The notes below the pieces were generated by a model. That model made no database searches, had not been told where the DNA came from, and saw only the letters and a list, made by a program, of their open reading frames with translations. From assembly GCA_021737045.1 (NCBI GenBank), contig JAIPES010000006.1, forward strand, positions 1 to 60,494: a DNA stretch of 60,494 bases. Reading direction: 5' to 3'. Numbering within the stretch: the stretch's first letter is position 1; each line of letters opens with the position of its first letter. A program made the translations under genes and the position numbers. The stretch comes from Desulfobacteraceae bacterium. GTDB taxonomy: Bacteria; Desulfobacterota; Desulfobacteria; Desulfobacterales; Desulfosalsimonadaceae. Shown here piece by piece: positions 24,289 to 32,983 of this stretch.

Positions 24289-24312
24289 GCCTGTAAAAAG
24301 CTTTTTACAGGC
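24289..24312. terminator. Perfect 24-base palindrome just after the S1-domain gene
   Basis: GCCTGTAAAAAG followed directly by CTTTTTACAGGC, starting 4 bases after the TGA. It has no loop and no long T run, so it is not a textbook intrinsic terminator. The centre equals the AAAAAGCTTTTT end of repeat family B, so it may be a repeat end that serves as the gene's 3' hairpin. Confidence 0.45.
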
Positions 24313-24329
24313 AGTGTTAAGTTTTAAGT

Positions 24330-24669
24330 GATTAAGTGTTAAGTAAAATCAAGAAGTTATTTCTTTACTGATTGCCTGTTATATTCCTTTCAGAACTTCT
24401 TCTAAGTATAGCGCGGTCCTGGGCTGCGGCCTTGGGGAAACACTCCCAAGGAAGCCCAGGGGCGGGATCGGTTTTTGAAGCGACATTGAGCGTTTTTGCA
24501 TAAAAATTTCAAACTGTTTGAGGCCTGCAGAGCGAGTTTGTAAATTTTAAGCAAAGGCATTTGATAAATCCGCAAAAACGATCAGGAGCGAAAAAACTGA
24601 GCCCGACCACAGGGCTTCCTTCCTGCAACAACAGCGGACGCGGTAAAAAGCTGTTTACGGTGCCATCAG
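24330..24669 (+). repeat. Dispersed repeat family B (copy B4)
   Basis: This copy runs from AATCAAGAAGTTATTTC to GGTAAAAAGCTGTTTACGGTGCCATCA. It is the inverse of the copy at 1338-1662 and parallel to 5317-5839, and contains CTCAAACAG-like, GACATTGAGCGTTTTTGC and CAGGGCTTCCTTCCTGC blocks. Its last bases, read on the minus strand as TGATGG, contain the stop codon of the following small gene. A TTAAGTG-rich stretch lies at its left edge. This accounts for the non-coding gap 24286-24665. Confidence 0.8.
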
Positions 24670-24944
24670 CTCTTGGCAAACAAACCGTTGATCACCAGCA
24701 ACAGTACTCCTGCACCAAGCAGAACAATGTAGAGCGGCGCTGTAACCAAAGAATCCAGATAACTTCTCAAAAAAGCGACCGGAAAGTTTTCGATCCAGGC
24801 AAAGGCGTCATGCCCGAACACACTTGCCAGAGTGTGGTTGTAAAACGTCTGCCCCTCGTCCATGATCGAGGCGATTCCCTGAAATCCCACAAGCACCAGA
24901 CCACCGAGAAATGAAAGCACCCCCAGCCACTTGATTGTTTTCAT
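24666..24944 (-). CDS. Small two-helix membrane protein, last gene of the propionate cluster
   Basis: A 92-residue protein with two hydrophobic segments: residues about 7-27 (GVLSFLGGLVLVGFQGIASI) and about 66-87 (VTAPLYIVLLGAGVLLLVI). No family is recognised. The start follows a strong GGGGAGGAATC. It lies 100 bases after sdhB in the same direction and may be co-transcribed. An inverted repeat spanning the gap could pair with the ribosome binding site. The stop codon is contributed by the end of repeat B4. It could be an accessory membrane subunit, but nothing in the sequence proves it. Confidence 0.65.
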   Translation of the reverse strand: MKTIKWLGVLSFLGGLVLVGFQGIASIMDEGQTFYNHTLASVFGHDAFAWIENFPVAFLRSYLDSLVTAPLYIVLLGAGVLLLVINGLFAKS

Positions 24945-24951
24945 GATTCCT

Positions 24952-25033
24952 CCCCAAAGCCGCGTATTGATTCACATTGATCAAAAAAGAACTCTTTTAT
25001 CCACATTTTCAGGTCTATAACACGGCTTTGGGG
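24952..25033 (-). promoter_or_regulatory. Inverted repeat that could mask a ribosome binding site
   Basis: On the minus strand, CCCCAAAGCCG (25033-25023) can pair perfectly with CGGCTTTGGGG (24962-24952) across about 60 bases. The last G residues are part of the GGGGAGG ribosome binding site of the gene starting at 24944. It also begins 12 bases after the sdhB stop, so it could serve as a 3' hairpin for the operon. Confidence 0.5.
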
Positions 25034-25044
25034 AAAATACAAAT

Positions 25045-25800
25045 CTAGGACAATGCCGCCTTGATAAACTCCCGGTTCATCCGGGCGATTTCCCGGATGG
25101 AAATGCCCTTGGGACACTCGGCCTCGCATTCGGCCTCGTTTGAGCAATTGCCGAATCCCAGCGTATCCATGGCCCGCACCATGGACAGGGCCCGCTTTTT
25201 GGCCTCTGGGCGGCCCTGGGGCAAAAGCGCCAGATGGGAGATCTTGGCCCCGGCAAACAGCATGGCCGAGGCATTGGGGCATGCGGCCACGCACGCCCCG
25301 CAGCCGATGCAGGCTGCAGCATTAAAGGCTTTTTCCGCATTGTCTCTTGGGACGGGGATGGCATTGCCGTCCTGGGGGCCGCCGGCGTTAATGGAAATAT
25401 AGCCGCCGGCCTGGATGATCTTGTCCAGGGCGTTTCGGTCCACCACAAGATCCTTGATCACAGGAAAGGCCCGGGCCCGCCAGGGTTCGATCACGATGGT
25501 ATCCCCGTTTTTGAAATGCCGCATGTGCAACTGACACAGGGTGGTCTCGGGCATGTGCCCGTGGGCCCGGCCGTTGACAACAGCCCCGCACATCCCGCAG
25601 ATGCCCTCCCGACAGTCATGATCAAAGGCAATGGGTTCGATGCCCTCTGCGGTGAGTTGCTCGTTGACAACATCGAGCATTTCCAGAAACGACATGTCTG
25701 TTGAAATGCCTTTGGCCGGATAGGTTTCCAAAGATCCCCGGGGATTGTTTTTATGCTGACGCCAGACCTTGAGGGTCAGGTCAATGGTTTGGGTACTCAT
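25045..25800 (-). CDS. sdhB: Succinate dehydrogenase/fumarate reductase iron-sulfur subunit
   Basis: A 251-residue subunit carrying electrons between the flavoprotein and the membrane haem subunit. The 2Fe-2S ligands are in [12 protein letters not shown], with a later Cys in TLCQLH. The ferredoxin-like half has [14 protein letters not shown] and [14 protein letters not shown], which together supply the ligands of the 4Fe-4S and 3Fe-4S clusters. It is of the Wolinella/Bacteroides-type enzyme that goes with a single large cytochrome b subunit. The ATG at 25800 directly follows the sdhA stop, with GGAG inside the end of sdhA. In this context the enzyme would oxidise succinate to fumarate. Confidence 0.93.
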   Translation of the reverse strand: MSTQTIDLTLKVWRQHKNNPRGSLETYPAKGISTDMSFLEMLDVVNEQLTAEGIEPIAFDHDCREGICGMCGAVVNGRAHGHMPETTLCQLHMRHFKNGDTIVIEPWRARAFPVIKDLVVDRNALDKIIQAGGYISINAGGPQDGNAIPVPRDNAEKAFNAAACIGCGACVAACPNASAMLFAGAKISHLALLPQGRPEAKKRALSMVRAMDTLGFGNCSNEAECEAECPKGISIREIARMNREFIKAALS

Positions 25801-27714
25801 TTACTTGTAGCTCCTCTGGGTCAGTTCCACGTTTTCAAATTCAAGAGGCTCGGTGTGCAGTACGGGATCTGAATCCGCGCCCGTGTATTGCCATACCGAT
25901 ACGTGGCAGTAGTTGTCATCATCGCGCAGTGCCTCATGGTCCTCTGTCTGGTAGGCCGTGTTAAAATGGCACCCGCAGGACTCCTTGCGCTCCAGGGCGT
26001 CTGTGACCATCAGCTCGCCGAATTCCATGAAATCCGCCACCCGGCCCGCATTTTCCAGTGCCTGGTTGAAATCAGCCGCATCTCCGGGCACGGTAACGTT
26101 TTCCCAGAACTCCGCCCGCAGCTCGGCGATCATCTGCTTGGCTTTTTTCAGGCTTTCTTCCTCCTTGGCAATGCCGCAATAATCCCACAGAATATTTCCC
26201 AGGGTCCTGTGAAAATCCGCCACTGTGCGTTTTCCGGACACGGAAAGCAGCTTGTCCACCTGGGACTGGATCTGCGACCTGGATTCCGCAAATTCCGGGG
26301 CCGAGGCATCCACCTCCGGCAGTTTCGTGCCGGCCAGATAGCCGCCGATGGTATAGGGAATGATAAAATAGCCGTCTGCCAGCCCCTGCATCAGGGCGCT
26401 GGCGCCCAGGCGGTTGGCCCCGTGATCGGAAAAATTGGCCTCGCCCAGGGCAAACAGCCCGTCAATGGTGGTCATCAGGTTATAATCCACCCACAGGCCG
26501 CCCATGGTATAGTGCACGGCCGGATAGATCTTCATGGGCGTCTGATAGGGATCTTCTCCGGTAATTTTTTCATACATTTCAAACAGATTACCGTATTTGC
26601 CGGCAATCACATCCCGGCCGTCTCTGGCGATGGCATCGGCAAAATCAAGGTACACGGCAAGGCCGGTTTCGCCCACGCCCTTGCCCATGTCACACTGCTC
26701 CTTGGCATTTCGTGAGGCCACATCCCTTGGCACCAGGTTGCCGAAGCTCGGGTACTTGCGCTCCAGGTAATAATCCCGCTCAGATTCGGGGATCTGGCCA
26801 GGCGGCCGGTTGTCCCCGGGTTCTTTGGGCACCCAGACCCGGCCGTCATTTCTCAGGCTTTCGCTCATGAGCGTGAGCTTGGACTGGTAGGTGCCGTGCA
26901 CGGGAATGCAGGTGGGATGAATCTGGGTAAAGCAGGGGTTGGCAAAATGCGCCCCTTTTTTATAGCACCGGTATGCAGCCGTGACATTTGACGACATGGC
27001 ATTTGTGGAGAGGAAATAGGCGTTTCCATAGCCGCCGGTCGCCAGCACCACCGCGTGGGCGCTGTGGGATTCCAGTTCTCCGGTAACCAGGTTGCGCACC
27101 ACAATGCCCCGGGCCTTTCCGTCTACAAGCACCACATCCAGCATCTCGCGCCTGGGAAGAATCTCCACCTTTCCGGCATTGACCTGGCGCATGAGCGAAC
27201 TGTAGGCCCCGAGCAGCAATTGCTGGCCGGTCTGGCCCTTGGCGTAGAATGTGCGTGACACCTGGGCGCCGCCAAAGGAGCGGTTGTCGAGCAGCCCGCC
27301 GTATTCCCGGGCAAAAGGGACACCCTGGGCCACGCACTGGTCGATGATGTTGACGCTGAGCTGGGCCAGACGGTAGACATTGGCCTCCCTGGCCCGAAAA
27401 TCGCCGCCCTTGACCGTGTCATAAAACAGCCGCCAAATGCTGTCACCGTCATTGGCGTAATTTTTGGCTGCATTGATTCCGCCCTGGGCCGCAATGCTGT
27501 GGGCCCTTCTGGGAGAATCCTGGATGCAGAAATTTTTGACGTTATAGCCCAGCTCGGCAAGCGTTGCCGCAGCCGACGCCCCGGCCAGCCCCGTGCCCAC
27601 AACAATGATGTTGAATTTCTTTTTGTTGGCCGGGTTGACCAGCTTGAGCTCGAAACGATGCCGGTCCCACTTGTCCTGCAAGGGCCCGGCCGGTATTTTG
27701 GATTCAAGTGTCAT
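25801..27714 (-). CDS. sdhA: Succinate dehydrogenase/fumarate reductase flavoprotein subunit
   Basis: A 637-residue catalytic subunit. It has the Rossmann motif [20 protein letters not shown] near residue 35, the covalent-FAD histidine region [18 protein letters not shown], an HPTCIPVHG active-site loop, [10 protein letters not shown] with its catalytic His, and the substrate-binding Arg in [10 protein letters not shown]. Length and arrangement match the type B (cytochrome b558-associated) enzymes. AAGGGGTGG precedes the ATG. It lies between sdhC and sdhB in the order C-A-B. It acts on the cytoplasmic face of the inner membrane and interconverts succinate and fumarate. Confidence 0.95.
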   Translation of the reverse strand: MTLESKIPAGPLQDKWDRHRFELKLVNPANKKKFNIIVVGTGLAGASAAATLAELGYNVKNFCIQDSPRRAHSIAAQGGINAAKNYANDGDSIWRLFYDTVKGGDFRAREANVYRLAQLSVNIIDQCVAQGVPFAREYGGLLDNRSFGGAQVSRTFYAKGQTGQQLLLGAYSSLMRQVNAGKVEILPRREMLDVVLVDGKARGIVVRNLVTGELESHSAHAVVLATGGYGNAYFLSTNAMSSNVTAAYRCYKKGAHFANPCFTQIHPTCIPVHGTYQSKLTLMSESLRNDGRVWVPKEPGDNRPPGQIPESERDYYLERKYPSFGNLVPRDVASRNAKEQCDMGKGVGETGLAVYLDFADAIARDGRDVIAGKYGNLFEMYEKITGEDPYQTPMKIYPAVHYTMGGLWVDYNLMTTIDGLFALGEANFSDHGANRLGASALMQGLADGYFIIPYTIGGYLAGTKLPEVDASAPEFAESRSQIQSQVDKLLSVSGKRTVADFHRTLGNILWDYCGIAKEEESLKKAKQMIAELRAEFWENVTVPGDAADFNQALENAGRVADFMEFGELMVTDALERKESCGCHFNTAYQTEDHEALRDDDNYCHVSVWQYTGADSDPVLHTEPLEFENVELTQRSYK

Positions 27715-27729
27715 GTACCACCCCTTTTC

Positions 27730-28371
27730 TTATATAACCGCACGGATATAGACAGGAACAAAGAAAAACCCCACTGCCGCGGCAACGGCAATCACAATGC
27801 CGATTGTCTGGATCAGGGGCATGTATTTTTCGTTATTCAACCCCAGGGTCTGAAACAGGCTCCAGAAACCGTGCCGGATGTGGATGCCCACAAGGATCAC
27901 GGCTGCCATGTAGATGAGGGCAAACAATCCGTTATTGAAAGTATCCACCGCCGCGTCCCAGGGCGTCTGCACTGCATGGTCAATAAAATGAAACTGCGAC
28001 AAATGCAGGATCACAAACAGCAGGATCAGAAACCCGGTATAGGGCATGGTGCGCGAACCAATGGTTCGGCCCCCGGCGGTTTTATTGACTGCATAGCGCG
28101 TGGTACGCGCCCGGCGGTTCTGGAAAAACAAAATCGTGCCGGTGCTCACATGAATAACCGCCAGGGCCAGCAGCACCAGTTCCACCACCACAATGATGGG
28201 ATCCAGGGTGTGCAGGGTTTCCACGTATTTCAAAAACGCGTCCTTGCCGAAATAAAAACTCAGGTTCCCGGCCAGGTGCATGAGGATAAACCCCACAAAG
28301 CCAAAGCCGGTGACCGCCATGAGCAGCTTTTTGCCGATGGCGGTGGAAATGTTTTGTGCAAACCAGTTCAT
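27730..28371 (-). CDS. sdhC: Succinate dehydrogenase cytochrome b558 subunit
   Basis: A 213-residue membrane protein with about five hydrophobic helices. It begins with a short N-terminal segment (IGKKLLMAVTGFGFVGFILM) leading into HLAGNLSFYFGKDAF, followed by RAR-type loops and the histidine-bearing HLSQFHFIDHAV and VGIHIRHGFWSLFQTLG segments. These histidines fit the di-haem ligands of the TIGR02046-like type B cytochrome subunit, which passes electrons to or from menaquinone. In propionate oxidisers this geometry is thought to permit energy-dependent reverse electron flow for succinate oxidation. First gene of the sdhCAB set; no anchor subunit D is present or expected. Confidence 0.9.
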   Translation of the reverse strand: MNWFAQNISTAIGKKLLMAVTGFGFVGFILMHLAGNLSFYFGKDAFLKYVETLHTLDPIIVVVELVLLALAVIHVSTGTILFFQNRRARTTRYAVNKTAGGRTIGSRTMPYTGFLILLFVILHLSQFHFIDHAVQTPWDAAVDTFNNGLFALIYMAAVILVGIHIRHGFWSLFQTLGLNNEKYMPLIQTIGIVIAVAAAVGFFFVPVYIRAVI

Positions 28372-28481
28372 ATCATCCGCTCCCGGATAGAAAATGATAA
28401 ATGGATAAAAAAATTATAAAGGCAATGGTTAAGCCATACTGACCTTGCCGACTTGATTCGTCTTTTTCAAACCAGGTCCGT

Positions 28482-29351
28482 TTAAAACACCTTGGCACAT
28501 AGCTCGCCGATGCGGCCGAGGTTTTCACAAACGTGCACACCAGCGGCTTTCAACGCCTCGACCTTGCCCTGGGCCGTGCCCGTGCCCCCGGAAATAATGG
28601 CGCCTGCATGGCCCATGCGCCGGCCCGGAGGAGCGGTCATCCCGGCAATAAAACTGACCACCGGCTTGGACATCCGCTCCTTGACAAATTGCGCGGCCTG
28701 CTCCTCGGCGCTGCCGCCGATTTCGCCCACCATGACCACGCCTTTTGTCTCAGGGTCTGCCTCAAAAGCTTCCAGGCAGTCGATGAAATTGGTGCCGTTG
28801 ACCGGATCACCCCCAATGCCGATGCACGTGGTCTGGCCGATGCCCTGGGCGGTTAGCTGGTAGACCACCTCATAGGTCAGGGTCCCGGAGCGCGATACCA
28901 CGCCGATGGGGCCGCCGGCCTTGTGAATCGGGGCGGGCATGATGCCCACCTTGGCCGCCCCCGGGGTGATGATGCCCGGGCAGTTGGGGCCGATCAGGCG
29001 GCACGGCTTTGATTTGAGATAATGTTTCACCCGCATCATGTCAAGTACGGGAATGCCCTCGGTGATGGTGACAATCACGTCCACGCCGGCATCCGCGGCT
29101 TCCATAATCGCATCTGCGGCAAACGGCGGGGGCACGAAAATCAGGCTGCAGTTGGCCCCGGCCTTATCCACGGCCGCAGCCACGGAGTTAAACACCGGCA
29201 CTTCGTCCATTTTTTGTCCGCCCTTGCCCGGGGTCACACCGGCAACCACATTGGTGCCGTATTCAACGCACTGCCGGGCATGAAACTGCCCTTCTTTTCC
29301 GGTAATCCCCTGAACCACCACCCGGGTATCTGCATCCACGAATATACTCAT
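28482..29351 (-). CDS. sucD: Succinyl-CoA synthetase (succinate-CoA ligase) alpha subunit
   Basis: A 289-residue subunit with the CoA-binding Rossmann region ([27 protein letters not shown]) and the phospho-histidine loop in [17 protein letters not shown] near residue 245. Together with sucC it converts succinyl-CoA to succinate with substrate-level phosphorylation, the energy-yielding step of propionate oxidation. The ATG at 29351 follows GAGGAAACCC, and the longer frame adds eight residues upstream of it. About 110 non-coding bases separate it from sucC, containing three short TTCATG strings. Confidence 0.94.
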   Translation of the reverse strand: MSIFVDADTRVVVQGITGKEGQFHARQCVEYGTNVVAGVTPGKGGQKMDEVPVFNSVAAAVDKAGANCSLIFVPPPFAADAIMEAADAGVDVIVTITEGIPVLDMMRVKHYLKSKPCRLIGPNCPGIITPGAAKVGIMPAPIHKAGGPIGVVSRSGTLTYEVVYQLTAQGIGQTTCIGIGGDPVNGTNFIDCLEAFEADPETKGVVMVGEIGGSAEEQAAQFVKERMSKPVVSFIAGMTAPPGRRMGHAGAIISGGTGTAQGKVEALKAAGVHVCENLGRIGELCAKVF

Positions 29352-29465
29352 ATGGGTTTCCTCAGCTTCTTGCATTCACTATTGACCAACGTGACGAACA
29401 CCAAAACGGTCATCCTTCCAATTTTTCCTTCATGACCTTCATGTTCTTCATGGTTGATTCACTAT

Positions 29466-30623
29466 TTACACCAGCGCGGCCACCTTTTCCCCGGCATCGG
29501 CAAGGTCCCGGGCCGTTTGTATCTCCAGGCCCGATTCGGCAAGGATTTGACGGCCCTCTTCCACGTTGGTGCCTTCCATGCGCACCACCAGGGGCACGTC
29601 AATCCGGGTGTTTTTGGCCGCCTTGACAACGCCTTCGGCCAGCACATCGCAGCGCAGAATTCCGCCGAATATATTGATCAAAATGGCTTTGACCTTTCTG
29701 TCTGACAAAATGATCCGGAAACCGTTTTCAATCATTTCCGCGGTGGCTCCGCCGCCCACATCAAGGAAGTTGGCGGGCTCGGCACCGGCCAGCTTGATGG
29801 TGTCCATCACCGCCATGGCCAGGCCCGCGCCGTTGACCATGTTGCCCACGGTGCCGTCAAGGTTAATGTAGTTGAGGTTATATTTGGAGGCTTCCACATC
29901 CAGTGGGTCTTCCTCGTCCAAATCGCGCATTTCCGCCACATCCTTCTGCCGGTAAAGCGCGTTGTCATCAAAATTAATTTTGGCATCCAGGGCGATTAAC
30001 TCCTGGTCTTTGGTGATCACCAGGGGGTTGATTTCCACCAGGGAGGCGTCTTTTTCCATCAGCAGCTTATAGAGCCGGGTCAGCATCCGGGAAAACGGCT
30101 TTAGCAGATCCTTTCCCAGGTTTAACCCGAATGCCGCCTGCCGGCAGTGATAGGGATAGATGCCAGACAGGGGATTGACATACACCTTGATGATTTTCTC
30201 AGGCGTTTCAGCGGCCACGGTTTCAATGTCCATGCCCCCGGCCTCGCTGGCCATGATCAGCACCTCGGCCGATTCCCGGTCGGTCATCAGGCTCAGGTAA
30301 AGCTCCTTTTCAATCTCCAGTCCGCTTTCTATGAGCACCCGTTTGACGGGCTGACCTTCGGCTCCGGTCTGTGGGGTGACCAGATTCATGCCGATGATAT
30401 CACCGGCATATTTTTCCACTTCAGCCGGATCCTTTGCGATCTTGACCCCTCCGCCCTTGCCCCGGCCGCCCGCATGAATCTGGGCCTTGACCGCCACGGG
30501 AAATGCGCCCAGGGTTTCGGCTTCGGATTTGGCCGCATCAGGGCTGTTGGCCACCGCGCCCCGGGGAATGGGTATCTCGTATTGGGAAAACAGCTGTTTG
30601 GCCTGGTATTCGTGTATCTTCAT
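29466..30623 (-). CDS. sucC: Succinyl-CoA synthetase beta subunit
   Basis: A 385-residue ATP-grasp subunit. MKIHEYQAKQLF is the standard opening. GGRGKGGGVKIAK binds the nucleotide, VEINPLVIT is the metal-binding strand, and the C-terminal half has GTVGNMVNGAGLAMAVMD and FGGILRCDVLAEGV, which contact the alpha subunit and succinate. It pairs with sucD downstream. It lies 18 bases after the biotinyl carboxyltransferase gene, tying the ligase to the transcarboxylase genes in one operon. Confidence 0.95.
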   Translation of the reverse strand: MKIHEYQAKQLFSQYEIPIPRGAVANSPDAAKSEAETLGAFPVAVKAQIHAGGRGKGGGVKIAKDPAEVEKYAGDIIGMNLVTPQTGAEGQPVKRVLIESGLEIEKELYLSLMTDRESAEVLIMASEAGGMDIETVAAETPEKIIKVYVNPLSGIYPYHCRQAAFGLNLGKDLLKPFSRMLTRLYKLLMEKDASLVEINPLVITKDQELIALDAKINFDDNALYRQKDVAEMRDLDEEDPLDVEASKYNLNYINLDGTVGNMVNGAGLAMAVMDTIKLAGAEPANFLDVGGGATAEMIENGFRIILSDRKVKAILINIFGGILRCDVLAEGVVKAAKNTRIDVPLVVRMEGTNVEEGRQILAESGLEIQTARDLADAGEKVAALV

Positions 30624-30641
30624 AAGTCATTTGCTCCGTTT

Positions 30642-32681
30642 CTATGCAATCACGCAAAGCACGTCGTTTTTGGCCACTGAATCGCCTTCGGAAAAACCAA
30701 TGGCCTTGACCGTACCGGCTACGGGCGTTGTCAGGGAGTTTTCCATTTTCATGGCCTCCAGGATCACAACCGTATCCCCTTCGGCCACGGTGTCACCTTC
30801 TTTTTTCTCATAGCGCACCACAGTGCCCGGCATGGGCGCCTTGATGGGATGGCCCTCAACGGAAGCAGCCGGTTTTTTAGCCGCCGCAGGCGCTTCGGCC
30901 TTTTGCCCGGCAGCTTCGGATTTCTGCGAAGAAGGCGCCGGACGGGCCGCAGGGGCTGCCTGGCCGCCCGCCCTGCGGGGGCCGGCCGGGGCTGGAGCAG
31001 CCTGCTGGGGTGCTGCGGTCACAAAGGGCATGCCCGTATCTTCAACCGCCACCTCAAATTCCTCGCCGTCCACAAAAACATTGAATTTGCGGACATTGTC
31101 GCCTTCCGGGGCCTGGCCCTTTTTCTCGGCTTTTTCCAGCACGTCCTTGAGTTCGCCGGTGCGCACCTTCCGGATCAGGTCCTCTTCCTTTCTGGCCTCT
31201 TCCAGGGTCCTGGGCTTCAGGGAATCAGGCGGGGACTCCAGTCCGTACTTGTATTTCAGAAATTTCTTTCCGGTGACCGGATACAGGGCATAGATAAGCA
31301 CGTCATCAATATCTGTTGTGATATCCTTGACCGCCTCTTTGGCGGCTTCCAGTTCCGGCTCCAGAATTTCGGCTGGCCGGCATTCAATGGGTTGCTCGCC
31401 CCGGGGGTAGCCCTTGAGGGCCTTTTTCTGAACCTCCGGGTCGACCCCGGCCGGGGTCGTGCCGTACAGGCCGTAGCACAGGTCCTTGACCTGGGAAGTG
31501 ATCATCTTATAGCTTTCGTTTTCATCGTCAAACAGCACGTTATTGACCGTCTGGATGCCCACGATCTGGCTTGTCGGCGTGACCAGGGGCACCTGGCCCA
31601 GGTCCTTTCTGACCTTGGGCAGCATCTTGTAGACCTCGTCAATGCGGTCCAAAGCATCCATTTCCCGCAGCTGGTTGACCAGGTTGGAAAGCATGCCACC
31701 GGGAGTCTGGTGCAGCAGGACGTTGATGTCGATCACCGACACCTTGGAGTCATCCAGCAGGTACTTGTACTTGGGCAGGATGTCTTTTTCCAGCTTCTCG
31801 TTGATGGCGGCCAGGGCACGGATATCAAAGCCCGTGTCCCGGTTGGTGCCCAGAAGCGACATCACCATGGGCTCGATGGCCGGATGCGATGTGCGGTAGG
31901 CATAAGGGGTCATGCAGGTGTCAATGATGTCCACGCCCGCTTCAATGGCTTTCATATGCGTCAAAGGCGCCATGCCCGAGGTGAAATGGCTGTGAAGATG
32001 AATGGGTGCCTTGACGTTTTCCTTCAGGGCCTTTATGAGTTCAAATGCGTCATAAGGCGACAGCAGGCCGGCCATGTCCTTGACACAGATGGTATCCGCC
32101 CCCATGTCTTCGAGTTCTCGGGCCTTTTTAAGATAATAGTCGATATTGTAGACCTCACCGCCCATACGCGGCTCTGTCATGGAATAGCAGACACATCCCT
32201 GGAAATGCTTGCCGCATTTCTTGATCACCTCGACCACGGTTTCAAAATTGCGAAAATCATTGAGTGCGTCAAAGGTGCGGAAAATGTCCATGCCATTTTC
32301 CGCGGTCCGCTCCACAAAGGCCCTTGCCACATCATCGGGATAATTGCGGTAGCCCACCAGGTTCTGGCCGCGAAGCAACATGGAAAAAGGGGTTTTCTTG
32401 ATATAACGCTTCAGGGTGCGCAGCCGCTCCCACGGATCTTCGTTTAAAAACCGGTGCATGGTATCAAACGTGGCCCCGCCCCAGACCTCAACGGCCCAGA
32501 AACCGATATCATCGATCATTTCCGCCACAGGTATCATGTCCTCGGTACGGCCGCGGGTGGCAAACAGGGACTGGTGCCCGTCGCGCAGGGTCAGATCCTC
32601 GATTTTGACCGGATTGGCCGCCCTGGGGCGATCCACGCCGTATTTGACTTCAGTCTGCTTGAGTTCATGGTGTTCGGTCAT
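30642..32681 (-). CDS. Biotinylated carboxyltransferase (PycB/OadA/transcarboxylase 5S-1.3S-type)
   Basis: A 679-residue protein with a TIM-barrel carboxyltransferase domain (about 20-310; LTLRDGHQSLFATR, the pyruvate/oxaloacetate site VCYSMTEP and metal-binding HLHSHFTSGMA). A conserved carboxylase domain follows (QTPGGMLSNLVNQL onward), then a Pro/Ala-rich linker (about 545-605) and a C-terminal biotinyl domain with the biotin lysine in EAMKMEN. It would move the carboxyl group between oxaloacetate/pyruvate and biotin. With the 12S-like subunit at 32984 this resembles the oxaloacetate:propionyl-CoA transcarboxylase, inferred from order. No biotin carboxylase or sodium-pump beta gene is nearby. 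It could also be named pycB or oadA. Confidence 0.88.
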   Translation of the reverse strand: MTEHHELKQTEVKYGVDRPRAANPVKIEDLTLRDGHQSLFATRGRTEDMIPVAEMIDDIGFWAVEVWGGATFDTMHRFLNEDPWERLRTLKRYIKKTPFSMLLRGQNLVGYRNYPDDVARAFVERTAENGMDIFRTFDALNDFRNFETVVEVIKKCGKHFQGCVCYSMTEPRMGGEVYNIDYYLKKARELEDMGADTICVKDMAGLLSPYDAFELIKALKENVKAPIHLHSHFTSGMAPLTHMKAIEAGVDIIDTCMTPYAYRTSHPAIEPMVMSLLGTNRDTGFDIRALAAINEKLEKDILPKYKYLLDDSKVSVIDINVLLHQTPGGMLSNLVNQLREMDALDRIDEVYKMLPKVRKDLGQVPLVTPTSQIVGIQTVNNVLFDDENESYKMITSQVKDLCYGLYGTTPAGVDPEVQKKALKGYPRGEQPIECRPAEILEPELEAAKEAVKDITTDIDDVLIYALYPVTGKKFLKYKYGLESPPDSLKPRTLEEARKEEDLIRKVRTGELKDVLEKAEKKGQAPEGDNVRKFNVFVDGEEFEVAVEDTGMPFVTAAPQQAAPAPAGPRRAGGQAAPAARPAPSSQKSEAAGQKAEAPAAAKKPAASVEGHPIKAPMPGTVVRYEKKEGDTVAEGDTVVILEAMKMENSLTTPVAGTVKAIGFSEGDSVAKNDVLCVIA

Positions 32682-32759
32682 ACCCAGATCTCCTCACCTT
32701 ATGGATTAATTTTTGCTATAAATAGTTTCATATTTTTGCATGTATTGACACAAGCCCTG

Positions 32760-32969
32760 CTAAAACACCTTCATCTGTACCATGGTCCGCATCTGCATCT
32801 GTGCCTGCCGGCCGCTCAAAGCCCATGGGCTCACATAACCGTCCGGCATCCTGGCCCGGCCCTGGTCAGTGGCTTGCTGCCAGCCGGTTTCAGCTTCTGC
32901 CTGCGCAGCCTTTTCGCAGTCCAGATAATGCAGCACTGCGGCAAGTGCGGCCTGTTTTTTCTTTTCCAT
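32760..32969 (-). CDS. Small subunit of the biotin-dependent carboxyltransferase (candidate)
   Basis: A 69-residue protein starting MEKKKQAALAAVLHYL, with SPWALSGRQAQMQMRTMVQM near its end. A helical AALAAVLHYL start and a PWALxGRQxxM end recall the tail of oxaloacetate decarboxylase gamma and methylmalonyl-CoA decarboxylase delta/epsilon subunits, which help assemble these complexes. The membrane helix of those subunits is missing. ATG at 32969 is preceded by AAGGGGGTTGAAG. It sits 14 bases after the carboxyltransferase gene and 78 before the biotinyl gene, exactly between the two catalytic subunits, which supports a structural role. The link to the family is by eye. Confidence 0.7.
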   Translation of the reverse strand: MEKKKQAALAAVLHYLDCEKAAQAEAETGWQQATDQGRARMPDGYVSPWALSGRQAQMQMRTMVQMKVF

Positions 32970-32983
32970 CTTCAACCCCCTTG

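Noticed and set aside
29376-29465. Possible small gene between sucD and sucC
   Set aside because: The gap holds only short TTCATG-type repetitions and stop codons on both strands.
30849-32447. 532-residue plus-strand frame opposite the biotinyl carboxyltransferase gene
   Set aside because: It is the reverse-strand shadow of a GC-rich, strongly conserved gene; long antisense frames are expected at this base composition.
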